Shown: positions 34,694 to 45,139 of the stretch, piece after piece
How the letters are laid out: each line of letters starts with the position of its first letter
Position numbering within the stretch: the first letter of the stretch is position 1
DNA from: JAHZKN01 sp965250205
GTDB lineage: Bacteria; Pseudomonadota; Alphaproteobacteria; Rhizobiales; Hyphomicrobiaceae
Assembly (NCBI GenBank): GCA_965250205.1
Contig: CBDFNK010000021.1
Location: forward strand, 181,559 to 245,558
Length of the DNA: 64,000 nucleotides
Direction: 5' to 3'
Notes under the pieces: generated by a model
What the model saw: the letters and a program-made list of their open reading frames with translations, nothing else
Told to the model about the DNA's origin: nothing
The model's database searches: none
Program-made: the position numbers and the translations under genes

Positions 34694-34891
34694 TTAGCCA
34701 GCCAAGTTGGAGACAAAGACATAAGCTGCGATAATAACGATAGCTAGAAACTGAAGAGCCACCCGCCAGCGCATCAACTTTTGGCTGAGATTAGGGGTCT
34801 CGCCTTTCAGCATCGTCCAAAGACCGAGTGCCAGAACGGCAACGACTGCAAAAACCAGAAATATTGTGAGATAATAGAGGATCGTTTGCAT
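34694..34891 (-). CDS. Small twin-transmembrane-segment protein
   Basis: From the ATG at 34891, 65 residues form two membrane helices (ILYYLTIFLVFAVVAVLALG and FLAIVIIAAYVFV) joined by a short cytoplasmic loop containing LSQKLMRWRVALQ. This matches the twin transmembrane/HIG1-like small proteins found before cobalamin adenosyltransferase and etf genes in alphaproteobacteria. HIG1 proteins elsewhere affect respiratory complex assembly; whether this applies here is inference. The open frame extends to 34954 but the upstream residues are not hydrophobic or conserved. Confidence 0.75.
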   Translation of the reverse strand: MQTILYYLTIFLVFAVVAVLALGLWTMLKGETPNLSQKLMRWRVALQFLAIVIIAAYVFVSNLAG

Positions 34892-35173
34892 CTTAGATCG
34901 GGCCTTTGTAAGTGGCAAAGCTGGTAGCTTAAGGGGTTGGTCAAATGGGGGCAAACACTCAACCGATACCGCCTTATATTGAGGTTGACACCTTTAACCC
35001 ACTCTGGCTCGGTCCCTAGTTGAAGAATCGCCGCAATTTTGGCCTCTTAAAGAGACGTTGATTACCTCACACGACCATTACCTCAGACGATACTGTGCCT
35101 CTGGTCAGGATAGGGCAACCACAAACCCTACCCCCGGCAAGACCCCCTATTAGCCCCACGAAGGACAGGCAGT

Positions 35174-36685
35174 TTGCGCCGACTTTTCCAGCCCACGCAC
35201 TCCGTTAATGCCATCAACCGCTGGCCAATCGGGGTCGACCTCGGACTTGCCTGTCTTGTCTCCGTGGGCCTCCTTGTAAGCCTGCCTACGTCATCAAGAG
35301 CACAAACCAGCGACCGCGGCACCCTCCTCTCCCAGTCCCTTGAGGCCAAGCACAACGCCCTCAAAAAGAAGCAAAATCAGGCTCAGACCTTAAAGCAGGA
35401 CCTTGAGTTGATCCGTCAGCAGCGGGCGCGACTCAACAAACAGTTGATCGACACTGGTGCTTTGATCAGCAAAAGTGAAGCACAGCTTACGAAGATCGAG
35501 GCTCGGGTCGGAGAGCTTGAGGCGCAGAAAAACATCCTCAAAGGCTCGCTTGAGCAGCGCCATGCCTCGATTTCAAAACTTCTCTCTGCCTTGCAGCGGA
35601 TGGGCCGCAACCCACCGCCTGTGATGATCACTGCACGTAAGGATGCGCTCCGCATGGTCCGTTCTGCGATGATGATCGCGGCTGTTTTTCCAGAAATGAG
35701 GGGCCAGGCGCTTGATCTCGCCAAGCGGCTCAAAGGGCTTGTCCGTGTGATGACGGACATAAAAAAGGAAGGCACGCGCCTTAAAACCGAGTCCGATAAC
35801 CTCGCAACCATGCGGGTCCGCCTGTCCGGCCTCTTGGTTGAAAAGAAACGAAAGATCACGGATCGCCAACTGGAATTGCAAAATGTCCGTCGTGCAGCCG
35901 TTGAAATATCTGAATCTGTCAATGATCTCAATGAGTTGATTTCTAAGCTCGATACCACCGTTAAACGCAATTCATCGATGGCCAATTACGAGGCCAAAAT
36001 CGCCCAACAGCAAAATTCTGCGACCGGCGGCCATGAATCAACGCCTTCAGCAGGCAGCATTGCTGGCCAGCCCGGACCCGCGCCACCTGTGGCATCTGGG
36101 CCAGCCCAGAGTGAAAAAGAACGCGAAGTCGCCGGGCTAAGACCTTCGATTCGGCCAACAACCCCACCAATCGCGGAGCTCGCTCCAAGCAGTGGCTCTT
36201 TCGCACCCGGGCGCACAGATCGCATTGAGCCCGTAATCCCATTTGCTAAAGCGCGCGGAAAACTACCCAAACCCGCCCATGGCAAGCGAATCTTGTCTTT
36301 TGGAGAAAAAACCCAGTATGGAGGACGGTCTAAAGGCATGGTGCTTGAGACCCGCGCCTTTGGTCAGATTATCTCTCCAGCGGACGGATGGGTGGTCTAT
36401 GCCGGAAAATTTCGAAGTTATGGCAAGCTCTTGATCATTAATGCAGGCGGCGGGTATCATATCTTGCTCGCAGGCCTATCTCGAATTGATGTAGAACCAG
36501 GGCAATTCGTACTTGCGGCAGAACCAGTTGGTGCCATGCGGGGGACACCGCAAAGGGGTCAAGGTGCTGCCCAAACAATCGCGCAAACTAATGCTCCAGT
36601 CTTGTATGTTGAATTTCGCAAAGCTGGAAAACCGATTAACCCCGACCCATGGTGGGCGAAGAGCCGTTTGAAGGTGCAAGGATGA
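35174..36685 (+). CDS. EnvC-like murein hydrolase activator with degenerate LytM domain
   Basis: A 503-residue exported protein starting at TTG 35174. A signal-type hydrophobic stretch (VDLGLACLVSVGLLVSLP) covers about 21-38. Long coiled coils follow (about 45-120 and 190-265), then a Pro/Ser-rich linker and a C-terminal LytM/M23-like domain (about 385-500) with SPADGWVVYAGKFRSYG. Metal ligands of active M23 peptidases (HxxxD and HxH) are not seen: the expected YxHL is LLAGLS. This is as in EnvC/NlpD-type activators of amidases, which act at the septum. It overlaps ctpA by four bases, a conserved pair. Confidence 0.9.
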   Translation: MRRLFQPTHSVNAINRWPIGVDLGLACLVSVGLLVSLPTSSRAQTSDRGTLLSQSLEAKHNALKKKQNQAQTLKQDLELIRQQRARLNKQLIDTGALISKSEAQLTKIEARVGELEAQKNILKGSLEQRHASISKLLSALQRMGRNPPPVMITARKDALRMVRSAMMIAAVFPEMRGQALDLAKRLKGLVRVMTDIKKEGTRLKTESDNLATMRVRLSGLLVEKKRKITDRQLELQNVRRAAVEISESVNDLNELISKLDTTVKRNSSMANYEAKIAQQQNSATGGHESTPSAGSIAGQPGPAPPVASGPAQSEKEREVAGLRPSIRPTTPPIAELAPSSGSFAPGRTDRIEPVIPFAKARGKLPKPAHGKRILSFGEKTQYGGRSKGMVLETRAFGQIISPADGWVVYAGKFRSYGKLLIINAGGGYHILLAGLSRIDVEPGQFVLAAEPVGAMRGTPQRGQGAAQTIAQTNAPVLYVEFRKAGKPINPDPWWAKSRLKVQG

Positions 36686-38058
36686 AGCGAAGCAAAGATT
36701 ACGCATTTTGGACATTCCTCCTGATGGCCGTGCTCGCGGGCACAACCACAGTGATGAATGTGTCGCGAACTTACTCCGCAACATCCGACAATTCGGAGCT
36801 TTATCGACAGCTTGATTTGTTCGGAGAAGTTTTTGAACGCGTACGTTCAGACTATGTTGAAAAGCCCGAAGGTCGCAAAATGATTGAGTCAGCGATCAAC
36901 GGTATGTTGACCTCGCTTGACCCCCATTCATCTTATCTTTCACCGAAGCACTTCCGCGATATGCAAGTTCAAACGCGCGGTGAATTTGGTGGCCTCGGCA
37001 TTGAGGTCACGATGGAGAACGGTCTTGTTAAAGTCGTGTCCCCAATTGATGAAACGCCAGCTGCACGCGCCGGCCTGCTTGCAAATGATCTCATTACCCA
37101 TCTCGACAATGAACGAATCCAAGGCCTGAGCCTTGAGCAGGCTGTTGAGAAAATGCGCGGTCCCATCAACACACCTATTACCTTGACGATTATGCGTAAG
37201 GGAGCGGAAGAACCCTTCGATGTAAAAATCGTGCGTGACAACATCCGCATCAATCCGGTGAAAGCGCGCGCGGAAAATGATGTCGCCTATGTCAAGGTGT
37301 CAACTTTTAACGAGCAAACACATCAAAACCTAGTCAGTTCTGTGACGGACTTGAAGCGTGAAATTGGTGACAACCTCAAAGGTTATATCATTGATTTGCG
37401 TAACAATCCTGGCGGTCTTCTTGATCAGGCCATCGCCGTTTCCGATGACTTCTTGGACAAAGGCGCTATTGTTCTCACCAAAGGTCGCAACAAAGAAGAA
37501 ACCCAACGCTCGCAATCGCGAGCGGGTGACATTACCGACGGCAAGAAAGTCATTGTCTTGATCAATGGTGGCTCGGCATCAGCCTCCGAAATTGTTGCTG
37601 GTGCGCTTCAAGACCACGACCGGGCTACGATTATTGGTACGCGGTCATTTGGCAAAGGTTCGGTTCAGACCATTATCCCGCTCGGCGCTAACGGTGCCAT
37701 TCGCTTGACCACAGCGCGCTACTACACACCATCGAACAGATCAATTCAGGCCAAGGGCATAGATCCTGACATTGTTGTTGAGCAGGAATTGCCAGACGAG
37801 CTTAAAGCTAAAATGAAGAAGCTTAAGCCGCGTGGCGAAGCCAGCTTGCGTGGCCATCTGGCAAGCGAAGGTGAAAAAGATAAGAAGAAAAAAGAAGAAT
37901 CTGGCTCATCGGCTTATGTTCCCAAGGAGCCTGAAAAAGATACCCAGCTCCAATATGCGCTGAACATTTTGCGCGGCAAAATAACTGAAGCAACGATCGC
38001 AAAAACAGACACCAAACCTGCTGGATCGATCGAAACCAACCCTGCGCAGAGTCCATAG
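36682..38058 (+). CDS. ctpA: Carboxyl-terminal processing protease (S41)
   Basis: A periplasmic tail-specific protease of 458 residues from ATG 36682, which overlaps the envC stop as ATGA. An N-terminal signal anchor (FWTFLLMAVLAGTTTVM), a PDZ domain about 80-165 (GGLGIEV... PAARAGLLANDLI), and the catalytic core follow: Ser in GGSASASEIVAGAL near 298 and Lys in SFGKGSVQ near 323. The C-terminal part is Lys/Glu-rich (EKDKKKKEESG) and probably disordered. In this order CtpA works with envelope and peptidoglycan enzymes. A strong terminator follows at 38092. Confidence 0.95.
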   Translation: MKRSKDYAFWTFLLMAVLAGTTTVMNVSRTYSATSDNSELYRQLDLFGEVFERVRSDYVEKPEGRKMIESAINGMLTSLDPHSSYLSPKHFRDMQVQTRGEFGGLGIEVTMENGLVKVVSPIDETPAARAGLLANDLITHLDNERIQGLSLEQAVEKMRGPINTPITLTIMRKGAEEPFDVKIVRDNIRINPVKARAENDVAYVKVSTFNEQTHQNLVSSVTDLKREIGDNLKGYIIDLRNNPGGLLDQAIAVSDDFLDKGAIVLTKGRNKEETQRSQSRAGDITDGKKVIVLINGGSASASEIVAGALQDHDRATIIGTRSFGKGSVQTIIPLGANGAIRLTTARYYTPSNRSIQAKGIDPDIVVEQELPDELKAKMKKLKPRGEASLRGHLASEGEKDKKKKEESGSSAYVPKEPEKDTQLQYALNILRGKITEATIAKTDTKPAGSIETNPAQSP

Positions 38059-38091
38059 TAACTTTCGCTGCTGCGCGTTGCAAAAATTCAA

Positions 38092-38121
38092 AAAAGGCGC
38101 TGCAGGTGTGCAGCGCCTTTT
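38092..38121 (+). terminator. Intrinsic terminator after ctpA
   Basis: A perfect 13-base stem AAAAGGCGCTGCA/TGCAGCGCCTTTT with a GGTG loop (38105-38108) ends in T residues. It lies 34 bases after the ctpA stop. It would separate the envC-ctpA operon from rppH. The symmetrical A- and T-runs allow function in both directions. Confidence 0.85.
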
Positions 38122-38160
38122 GCGTATCATCTCTAGAAATTTATCAACTGTATTAAGCCC

Positions 38161-38679
38161 ATGACTAATGAACACGATCACCTCCCCTACCGACCTTGCG
38201 TTGGCATCATGCTGCTCAACGCTGACCGTAAAGTCTGGATCGGGCGGCGCGCCGACGTCGATCCCAAACGGCGGGACTACGGCACGTGGTGGCAAATGCC
38301 ACAAGGCGGCATTGACAGGGGAGAAGATCCGTCGCCGGCTGCGCTGCGCGAATTACAAGAAGAAACCGGTGTTATTTCGGCGAGAATTATTGGCCAGACC
38401 TCTGATTGGTTGACCTACGATCTGCCACCTGAACTTTTGGGAAAAGCCTGGAAAGGTCGCTACAAAGGTCAAAAGCAAAAGTGGTTTGCGATGGAGTTTA
38501 CTGGCTCTGACAACGAAATTACGCTGGATCAGGGCCCACCTGGAACGCACCCAGAATTTGACGCGTGGCGATGGGCCGAGGTCAGCGAAATCAATTCGCT
38601 AGTTGTGCCGTTCAAACGCGATGTCTACAACAAGGTCGTCGCTGAATTTCGTCACTTTACGGTCGATGGTGTAGACTGA
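38161..38679 (+). CDS. rppH: RNA pyrophosphohydrolase (Nudix)
   Basis: A 172-residue Nudix hydrolase that removes pyrophosphate from the 5' end of RNAs, or hydrolyses dinucleoside polyphosphates. The Nudix box is GGIDRGEDPSPAALRELQEE followed by TG, complete with REx2EExG. It also has YRPCVGIMLLNADRKVWIGRR and WWQMPQGG, which define the RppH/InvA branch. The C-terminal VVPFKRDVYNKVV is conserved. Its own start after the terminator indicates its own promoter. Confidence 0.94.
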   Translation: MTNEHDHLPYRPCVGIMLLNADRKVWIGRRADVDPKRRDYGTWWQMPQGGIDRGEDPSPAALRELQEETGVISARIIGQTSDWLTYDLPPELLGKAWKGRYKGQKQKWFAMEFTGSDNEITLDQGPPGTHPEFDAWRWAEVSEINSLVVPFKRDVYNKVVAEFRHFTVDGVD

Positions 38680-38747
38680 TCTCATCATCCAAGCTCGTCG
38701 GCGTAACCTATGGAACTGTGCATACTGATGGGTCCAAGGACACTAAC

Positions 38748-39536
38748 ATGCGCGATCGGTTTTCAAGACCATACCTAGTACAAGCAGTCTTCATTGGCGC
38801 GCTTATCTTCAATCATACGCCCTTTAGCCTTGCAGCTGCCAACGTGAAGGTCCGCGATATTGTTGCCGCGTTGACCCAAGCCACCGATAAACAGCCAATT
38901 GACCTGTCCGGCAAAGACCTCTCAAATCTTGACCTGTCAAAACTTGATTTCAAAGCCGCCAATCTAGACTCGAGCAATTTGTTTGGCGTCAATCTATCCT
39001 CATCCAACTTGCGCAATGTCAGCCTAAAAGGTGTCACGCTGGATCGCGCCCAGCTTACAAACGCCAACTTTACAAAGGCGGACTTAAGCGGCGCATCAAT
39101 CCTTGGGCCTGCAATCCATCACGCTTTAGAAAGCTACATCTGGCACGCACCAATTTTTCGTGAATCAAATCTGCAAGACACGCGTTTGAGCGGTAATTTT
39201 GATGGCACAGACTTCGGTGCTGCAAATCTAAAAAACGTAAGGTTTGGGATTCGCTCCAGCTTGGAGCGGTGCGAATTTTCTGGTTCTAACTTGGTAGCTG
39301 CCCACTTTTATCGGGCCAGACTGACCTATGCTCGATTCCTGCAAGCTGACCTGCGCAATGCGGATTTCCGCGATGCCAAATTGATTTGGGTAGATTTTAC
39401 AGATGCTGATCTACGAGGCGCTGACCTGTCCGGCGCAGATCTTTCGATGGCGATTTTTGATGGTGCAAAGCTTCAGGATACCAAGCTTGATCGTGTCACA
39501 GGTTTAGAAAGTGCGCGTGGATTCACAAAGCGCTAA
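38748..39536 (+). CDS. Exported pentapeptide-repeat protein
   Basis: A 262-residue protein from the ATG at 38748 (AAGGA upstream; an earlier start at 38718 is in frame). The N-terminus is a signal peptide (PYLVQAVFIGALIFNHTPFS). The rest consists of A(D/N)LXX pentapeptide repeats in two blocks, for example LSNLDLSKLDFKAANLDSSN and later ADLRNADFRDAKLIWVDF, separated by a spacer around residues 120-150 with ESYIWHAPIF. These fold into a right-handed quadrilateral beta helix. The export signal argues for a periplasmic or envelope role rather than gyrase protection. Function unknown. Confidence 0.82.
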   Translation: MRDRFSRPYLVQAVFIGALIFNHTPFSLAAANVKVRDIVAALTQATDKQPIDLSGKDLSNLDLSKLDFKAANLDSSNLFGVNLSSSNLRNVSLKGVTLDRAQLTNANFTKADLSGASILGPAIHHALESYIWHAPIFRESNLQDTRLSGNFDGTDFGAANLKNVRFGIRSSLERCEFSGSNLVAAHFYRARLTYARFLQADLRNADFRDAKLIWVDFTDADLRGADLSGADLSMAIFDGAKLQDTKLDRVTGLESARGFTKR

Positions 39537-39622
39537 ATCAAACAGCCTGAACCAGCCTTCGACCCAACGCGGACCAATAGCTCTACGATTTAGAACATAA
39601 GGCAATGGTAACTCGGAAGGGC

Positions 39623-40018
39623 TTACACCAAGCTCTTCAATTGTTCGATCGTGCGTTCCGCCAACGCTTTGGCGTCATGGTCGTCGCCTGCATTGGCAAG
39701 CATGCGTTCCGCAGTTGAGATTTCTTCTGCAATGCGGCCTGAATCAAGGTCTTTCACGTCATGTGCATCCTGCGCAAGCACGGTGCAGCGTGCACCGTTG
39801 ACTTCCACAAGACCTGCTTTGACGAAATAACGTGCTGTCTTCTGTTCTGGAAACACAACGTGGATTACACCGGGACGCAACGTTGAAACAACTGGCGCGT
39901 GTTGCGCGAAGATCTGGAAATCACCGTCAGTGCCCGGCACGACAACGCTTTCAGCTTCGCCTGATGCAAGCAGGCGCTCTGGGCTGACGAGTTCAAAGGT
40001 AAACGTTGACTGCGACAT
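39623..40018 (-). CDS. atpC: ATP synthase F1, epsilon subunit
   Basis: The epsilon subunit (131 residues) of the F1 rotor stalk, which couples rotation and inhibits ATP hydrolysis. TFELVSPERLL at the N-terminus and GTDGDFQIFAQHAPVVSTL are the family beta-sandwich motifs; the C-terminal helices run from about 90. It is the last gene of the atpHAGDC set. Unusually, an extra gene separates it from atpD. Confidence 0.95.
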   Translation of the reverse strand: MSQSTFTFELVSPERLLASGEAESVVVPGTDGDFQIFAQHAPVVSTLRPGVIHVVFPEQKTARYFVKAGLVEVNGARCTVLAQDAHDVKDLDSGRIAEEISTAERMLANAGDDHDAKALAERTIEQLKSLV

Positions 40019-40081
40019 TGCGCAAATTCCTCAAGCTTTAGTGTCGTGCAAACAGGTGGCCGGATTGGCACCTGACATTTT

Positions 40082-40438
40082 TTAGGTCATTTGAGGCGGG
40101 CTGCCCTCAGAAGACGGATCATCTGCGTCTTCTTCATCGTCGTCGTCGTCGTCTTCTTCAGTCCCGACAATTTCGGAAACGCCTTCTTCGGTTTGCAATT
40201 CGGTTCCGCAAAAGGGGCAGAAAAACAGGGGATGATCAACCATGCCTGGTTCATCATCATCCTCAAGGTCGACCATGCCGACCGACAAGTAGAGAATACC
40301 ATCATCGCCGACAGCAATTAGCGGTTCAAACTCCTCGCCAACCATGGTTTCCTTGAGTTCTTCACAGCAAACGCCAAACTCATGCTCATGCTCGGGTTCA
40401 TCGCCGCTTGACGGTTCAGTGGGTATGCCATTGTCCAT
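40082..40438 (-). CDS. Acidic CxxC protein inserted between atpD and atpC
   Basis: A 118-residue strongly acidic protein in the same direction as the ATP synthase genes, with ribosome binding site GGAGG before the ATG. It contains FGVCCEELKET and FFCPFCGTELQ, a pair of Cys clusters that could bind zinc. The tail EEDDDDDDEEDADD is disordered. Spacing to atpD is 68 bases and to atpC 63, so it is inside the operon. I do not recognise the family. A role in assembly or regulation of F1 is possible but inferred only from position. Confidence 0.7.
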   Translation of the reverse strand: MDNGIPTEPSSGDEPEHEHEFGVCCEELKETMVGEEFEPLIAVGDDGILYLSVGMVDLEDDDEPGMVDHPLFFCPFCGTELQTEEGVSEIVGTEEDDDDDDEEDADDPSSEGSPPQMT

Positions 40439-40506
40439 AACCAGTCCTCCGTCTTTTAAAATTTAACGGCGCACAACACGCGCCACCATCAAATCGTTCT
40501 GTCAAA

Positions 40507-41940
<1,434 letters not shown>

Positions 41941-41970
41941 TGCGTCTTTCCCTATTTCTAACTAGTCGTG

Positions 41971-42864
41971 TTAGAGCGCTTCGGCGCCCGAAATAATTTC
42001 GATCAGTTCTTTGGTGATGTTGGCCTGACGCTGGCGATTGTATGAAATCGTCAGTTTATCGATCATTTCACCAGCATTACGCGTTGCGTTGTCCATTGCC
42101 GACATACGTGCACCTTGCTCAGATGCTGCATTTTCCAGAAGTCCGCGGAAAACCTGCGTCGACAAATTGCGCGACAACAAATAGTCGAGAATGGCTTCAT
42201 CATCCGGCTCATAGTCATAGGCCGACTGAGCAGCGTCGTTGTCTTTGGCGTCTTCGCCAGAAGCTTCTGGCAACTTCGGCGGAATCAACTGCTGGGCGGT
42301 TGGCACCTGATTGATGACCGACTTGAACTCAGAGAAGTAAATCGTTGCTACATCAAACTCACCAGCTTCAAACATCGCGACCAGCTTGTCTGAAATACCT
42401 TCAGCATCGCTAATCGCGAGACGACGAATGCCCCGCAAATCAACGTGATCGATAAATTTGCTTCCCAAGTCTCGACGCAGATTGTCAGCACCCTTTGAGC
42501 CGACGGTAATGATTTTTACGGTCTTGCCATCGCGCAGCAGTTTTTGTGCATCTATACGGGCCAGTTTTGCGATGCTGGAATTAAAGCCACCACAAAGACC
42601 GCGTTCTGCCGTCATGACGACAAGCGCATGCACATCTTGTTTGCCTGTGCCAGCCAGTAAGGGTTGCGTCGCACCTTGCTCAACAAAACCTCGTGCAACG
42701 CTCGCTAGCACTGAGTCCATACGTTCAGCATAAGGGCGCGCTGCATCAGCAGCTTCTTGGGCACGACGTAATTTCGCCGCGGCGACCATCTGCATCGCCT
42801 TAGTGATTTTACGTGTCGCTGTCACCGAGGCGATACGACCTCTAAGTTCCTTAAGTGTCGCCAT
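41971..42864 (-). CDS. atpG: ATP synthase F1, gamma subunit
   Basis: The central rotor shaft, 297 residues. The N-terminal helix TLKELRGRIASVTATRKITK and the C-terminal ASEQGARMSAMDNATRNAGE and later YNRQRQANITKELIEI are the family signature. An acidic insertion (EASGEDAKDNDAAQSAYD, around 200) is longer than in E. coli but usual in this class. It lies between atpA and atpD with short gaps. Confidence 0.97.
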   Translation of the reverse strand: MATLKELRGRIASVTATRKITKAMQMVAAAKLRRAQEAADAARPYAERMDSVLASVARGFVEQGATQPLLAGTGKQDVHALVVMTAERGLCGGFNSSIAKLARIDAQKLLRDGKTVKIITVGSKGADNLRRDLGSKFIDHVDLRGIRRLAISDAEGISDKLVAMFEAGEFDVATIYFSEFKSVINQVPTAQQLIPPKLPEASGEDAKDNDAAQSAYDYEPDDEAILDYLLSRNLSTQVFRGLLENAASEQGARMSAMDNATRNAGEMIDKLTISYNRQRQANITKELIEIISGAEAL

Positions 42865-42895
42865 TAAGCGGGTCTCCTATCGAGGCTTGGCTTGC

Positions 42896-44425
42896 TTAAG
42901 CCGAGAAGCCTTTGGCGAACTTATCCAGGAATGCAACGAGCTGTTTTTCAGATTCAGCCGACACTGATTTTTCTGAACGAATGGTCGAAAGAAGCGATCC
43001 ATCATCTCTCAACGCACGCAGCAACTCTTCTTCGAACTTACCAACAGCAGAGGTATCAATGTCGTCGAGATAGCCGCGTGTACCAGCAAAGATCACAGCA
43101 ACTTGCTCTTCCATACGAAGTGGCGAGAACTGAGACTGTTTCAGAAGCTCTGTCAGACGGGCACCACGTGCCAGCAATTTCTGGGTCGTCGCATCAAGGT
43201 CAGAACCAAACTGCGCGAAGGCCGCCATTTCGCGGTACTGCGCCAGCTCACCCTTAATCTTACCAGCGACCTGCTTCATAGCCTTGGTTTGTGCAGAAGA
43301 GCCCACACGCGACACCGACAGACCAACGTTCACAGCCGGTCGAATACCTTGATAGAAGAGATCGGTTTCAAGGAAGATCTGGCCATCGGTGATCGAAATC
43401 ACGTTGGTTGGAATGTAGGCTGCCACGTCGTTGGCCTGTGTTTCGATCACTGGCAATGCGGTGAGCGAGCCTGAACCACTGTCTTCATTCAACTTTGCAG
43501 ACCGCTCGAGGAGGCGGGAGTGAAGATAGAAAACGTCACCGGGATAAGCTTCACGGCCTGGCGGACGACGCAAAAGCAACGACATTTGGCGATAGGCGAC
43601 AGCCTGCTTGGAAAGATCGTCATAGGCGATCACTGCGTGCATGCCGTTATCGCGGAAGTACTCACCCATGGTGCAACCGGCGAATGGTGCCAGGAATTGC
43701 ATTGGAGCTGGGTCTGATGCGGTTGCAGCAACAACGATCGAATATTCAAGCGCACCGCGCTCTTCCAAAATCTTCACAAACTGGGCAACGGTTGACCGCT
43801 TCTGACCGATCGCGACGTATACACAGTAGAGCTTTTGTTTTTCATCGTCCGAATCGTTGATCGATTTCTGATTGAGGAACGTGTCGAGGATGATCGCGGT
43901 CTTACCGGTTTGACGGTCACCAATGATCAGTTCGCGCTGACCACGACCAATTGGGATCAGAGCATCAACCGCTTTCAGGCCCGTTGCCATTGGCTCATGC
44001 ACAGATTTACGAGGCAGAATGCCAGGTGCCTTTACGTCAACCAGGCGACGTTCGTCCGATTCGATCGGACCCTTGCCATCAATTGGATTGCCAAGACCGT
44101 CAACAACGCGGCCCAGCAGACCCTTGCCAACCGGAACTTCCACAATGGCACCAGTCCGCTTAACGGTGTCGCCTTCTTTAATGCCACGGTCATCGCCGAA
44201 GATCACAACGCCAACATTGTCGGCTTCAAGGTTCAGCGCCATGCCCATGATATTGCCAGGAAACTCGACCATCTCACCGGCTTGAACATTATCGAGACCG
44301 TAAACGCGAGCGATACCATCACCCACTGACAGCACTTGGCCGATTTCAGAGACTTCAGCCTCTTTGCCAAAATTTTGAATCTGATCCTTGAGGATCGAGG
44401 TGATTTCCGCGGCCCGGATGTCCAT
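42896..44425 (-). CDS. atpA: ATP synthase F1, alpha subunit
   Basis: The noncatalytic nucleotide-binding subunit, 509 residues. P-loop GDRQTGKTAI is near 169-178, the N-terminal AAEITSILKDQI is normal, and the signature PAVNVGLSVSRVGS is near 367. It alternates with the beta subunits in the F1 hexamer. It is separated from atpH by 153 bases that contain a terminator-like hairpin. Confidence 0.98.
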   Translation of the reverse strand: MDIRAAEITSILKDQIQNFGKEAEVSEIGQVLSVGDGIARVYGLDNVQAGEMVEFPGNIMGMALNLEADNVGVVIFGDDRGIKEGDTVKRTGAIVEVPVGKGLLGRVVDGLGNPIDGKGPIESDERRLVDVKAPGILPRKSVHEPMATGLKAVDALIPIGRGQRELIIGDRQTGKTAIILDTFLNQKSINDSDDEKQKLYCVYVAIGQKRSTVAQFVKILEERGALEYSIVVAATASDPAPMQFLAPFAGCTMGEYFRDNGMHAVIAYDDLSKQAVAYRQMSLLLRRPPGREAYPGDVFYLHSRLLERSAKLNEDSGSGSLTALPVIETQANDVAAYIPTNVISITDGQIFLETDLFYQGIRPAVNVGLSVSRVGSSAQTKAMKQVAGKIKGELAQYREMAAFAQFGSDLDATTQKLLARGARLTELLKQSQFSPLRMEEQVAVIFAGTRGYLDDIDTSAVGKFEEELLRALRDDGSLLSTIRSEKSVSAESEKQLVAFLDKFAKGFSA

Positions 44426-44578
44426 CAGTTGACCTCTTGTCTTACCTAATCTTGTGTTCTTGTTTGCTCAGGCTGGGCGCATAAAAAACTGTTTCGTCAG
44501 CTTTCTGTGCGGTTGTCCCATCCTGTCGATAAAAACCGCCAAAGTCCGTTTGGGCTTTGGCGGTGAAAACTTTAACTG
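44426..44578 (-). promoter_or_regulatory. Spacer between atpH and atpA with possible internal promoter
   Basis: The 153-base gap contains the hairpin listed at 44535-44564. Downstream of it (toward atpA) about 110 bases remain that could hold a promoter for atpAGDC. No unambiguous -35/-10 pair was identified. Confidence 0.3.
44535..44564 (-). terminator. Terminator-like hairpin between atpH and atpA
   Basis: Read on the minus strand, ACCGCCAAAG pairs with CTTTGGCGGT (ten bases perfect, plus three more pairs with one G-T) around a short loop and is followed by TTTTTAT. This is a good intrinsic terminator shape 15 bases after the atpH stop. It may attenuate read-through so that atpA is expressed mainly or more strongly from another promoter. 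Confidence 0.65.
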
Positions 44579-45139
44579 TTAAGCGCTGCTTGAGAGCGCT
44601 ACCTTCATCGTTGCCAACTTGGTGCGTAGAGAACTATCGACCATGCGGCTACCAATCTTTATGACAAGACCACCCAACAAGGACGGGTCCACTTTGGCAG
44701 TCAGCTGCACCTCTTTGCCAACGCTATCTTTCAAGCTGGCTTTGAGTGCGGCAGTTTGTTCATCATTCAAAGCAGTCGCTGAAATCACTTCAGCAGCAAC
44801 TTCGCCGCGCGCCTTTGAGGCCAGCGCTTTGAAAGCGCGCACCACATCGCCTGCCACTGGCAAGCGGCGGTTTTGGGTGATCAGCTTGAAGAATTTTATG
44901 GTCATGTCGCTGGCGTCCATTTTGGCCAGCACGGCTGATACGGCGTTGCCTTGCTCATCCGTTGAAAGAATTGGACTTGCGAGCACTTGACGCAAATCAG
45001 CGCTCTCGCTGAGAACGTTCTGAAAATTGGTGAGGTCGCGCTCGACATCCCCAACTACATTTTTTTCCGTTGCTAATTCAAACAACGCCGAGGCGTAACG
45101 GCCCGCCACGCTTGCCATAATTGGTTCGTTTGTCGCCAC
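44579..45139 (-). CDS. atpH: ATP synthase F1, delta subunit
   Basis: The delta subunit (OSCP homologue), 186 residues, linking F1 to the peripheral stalk. The N-terminal AGRYASALFELATEKNVV helix and C-terminal VDPSLLGGLVIKIGSRMVDS signature are present. First of the set in transcription order. In alphaproteobacteria the Fo genes are encoded elsewhere, as here. Its 3' end is followed by a terminator-like hairpin before atpA. Confidence 0.96.
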   Translation of the reverse strand: MATNEPIMASVAGRYASALFELATEKNVVGDVERDLTNFQNVLSESADLRQVLASPILSTDEQGNAVSAVLAKMDASDMTIKFFKLITQNRRLPVAGDVVRAFKALASKARGEVAAEVISATALNDEQTAALKASLKDSVGKEVQLTAKVDPSLLGGLVIKIGSRMVDSSLRTKLATMKVALSSSA

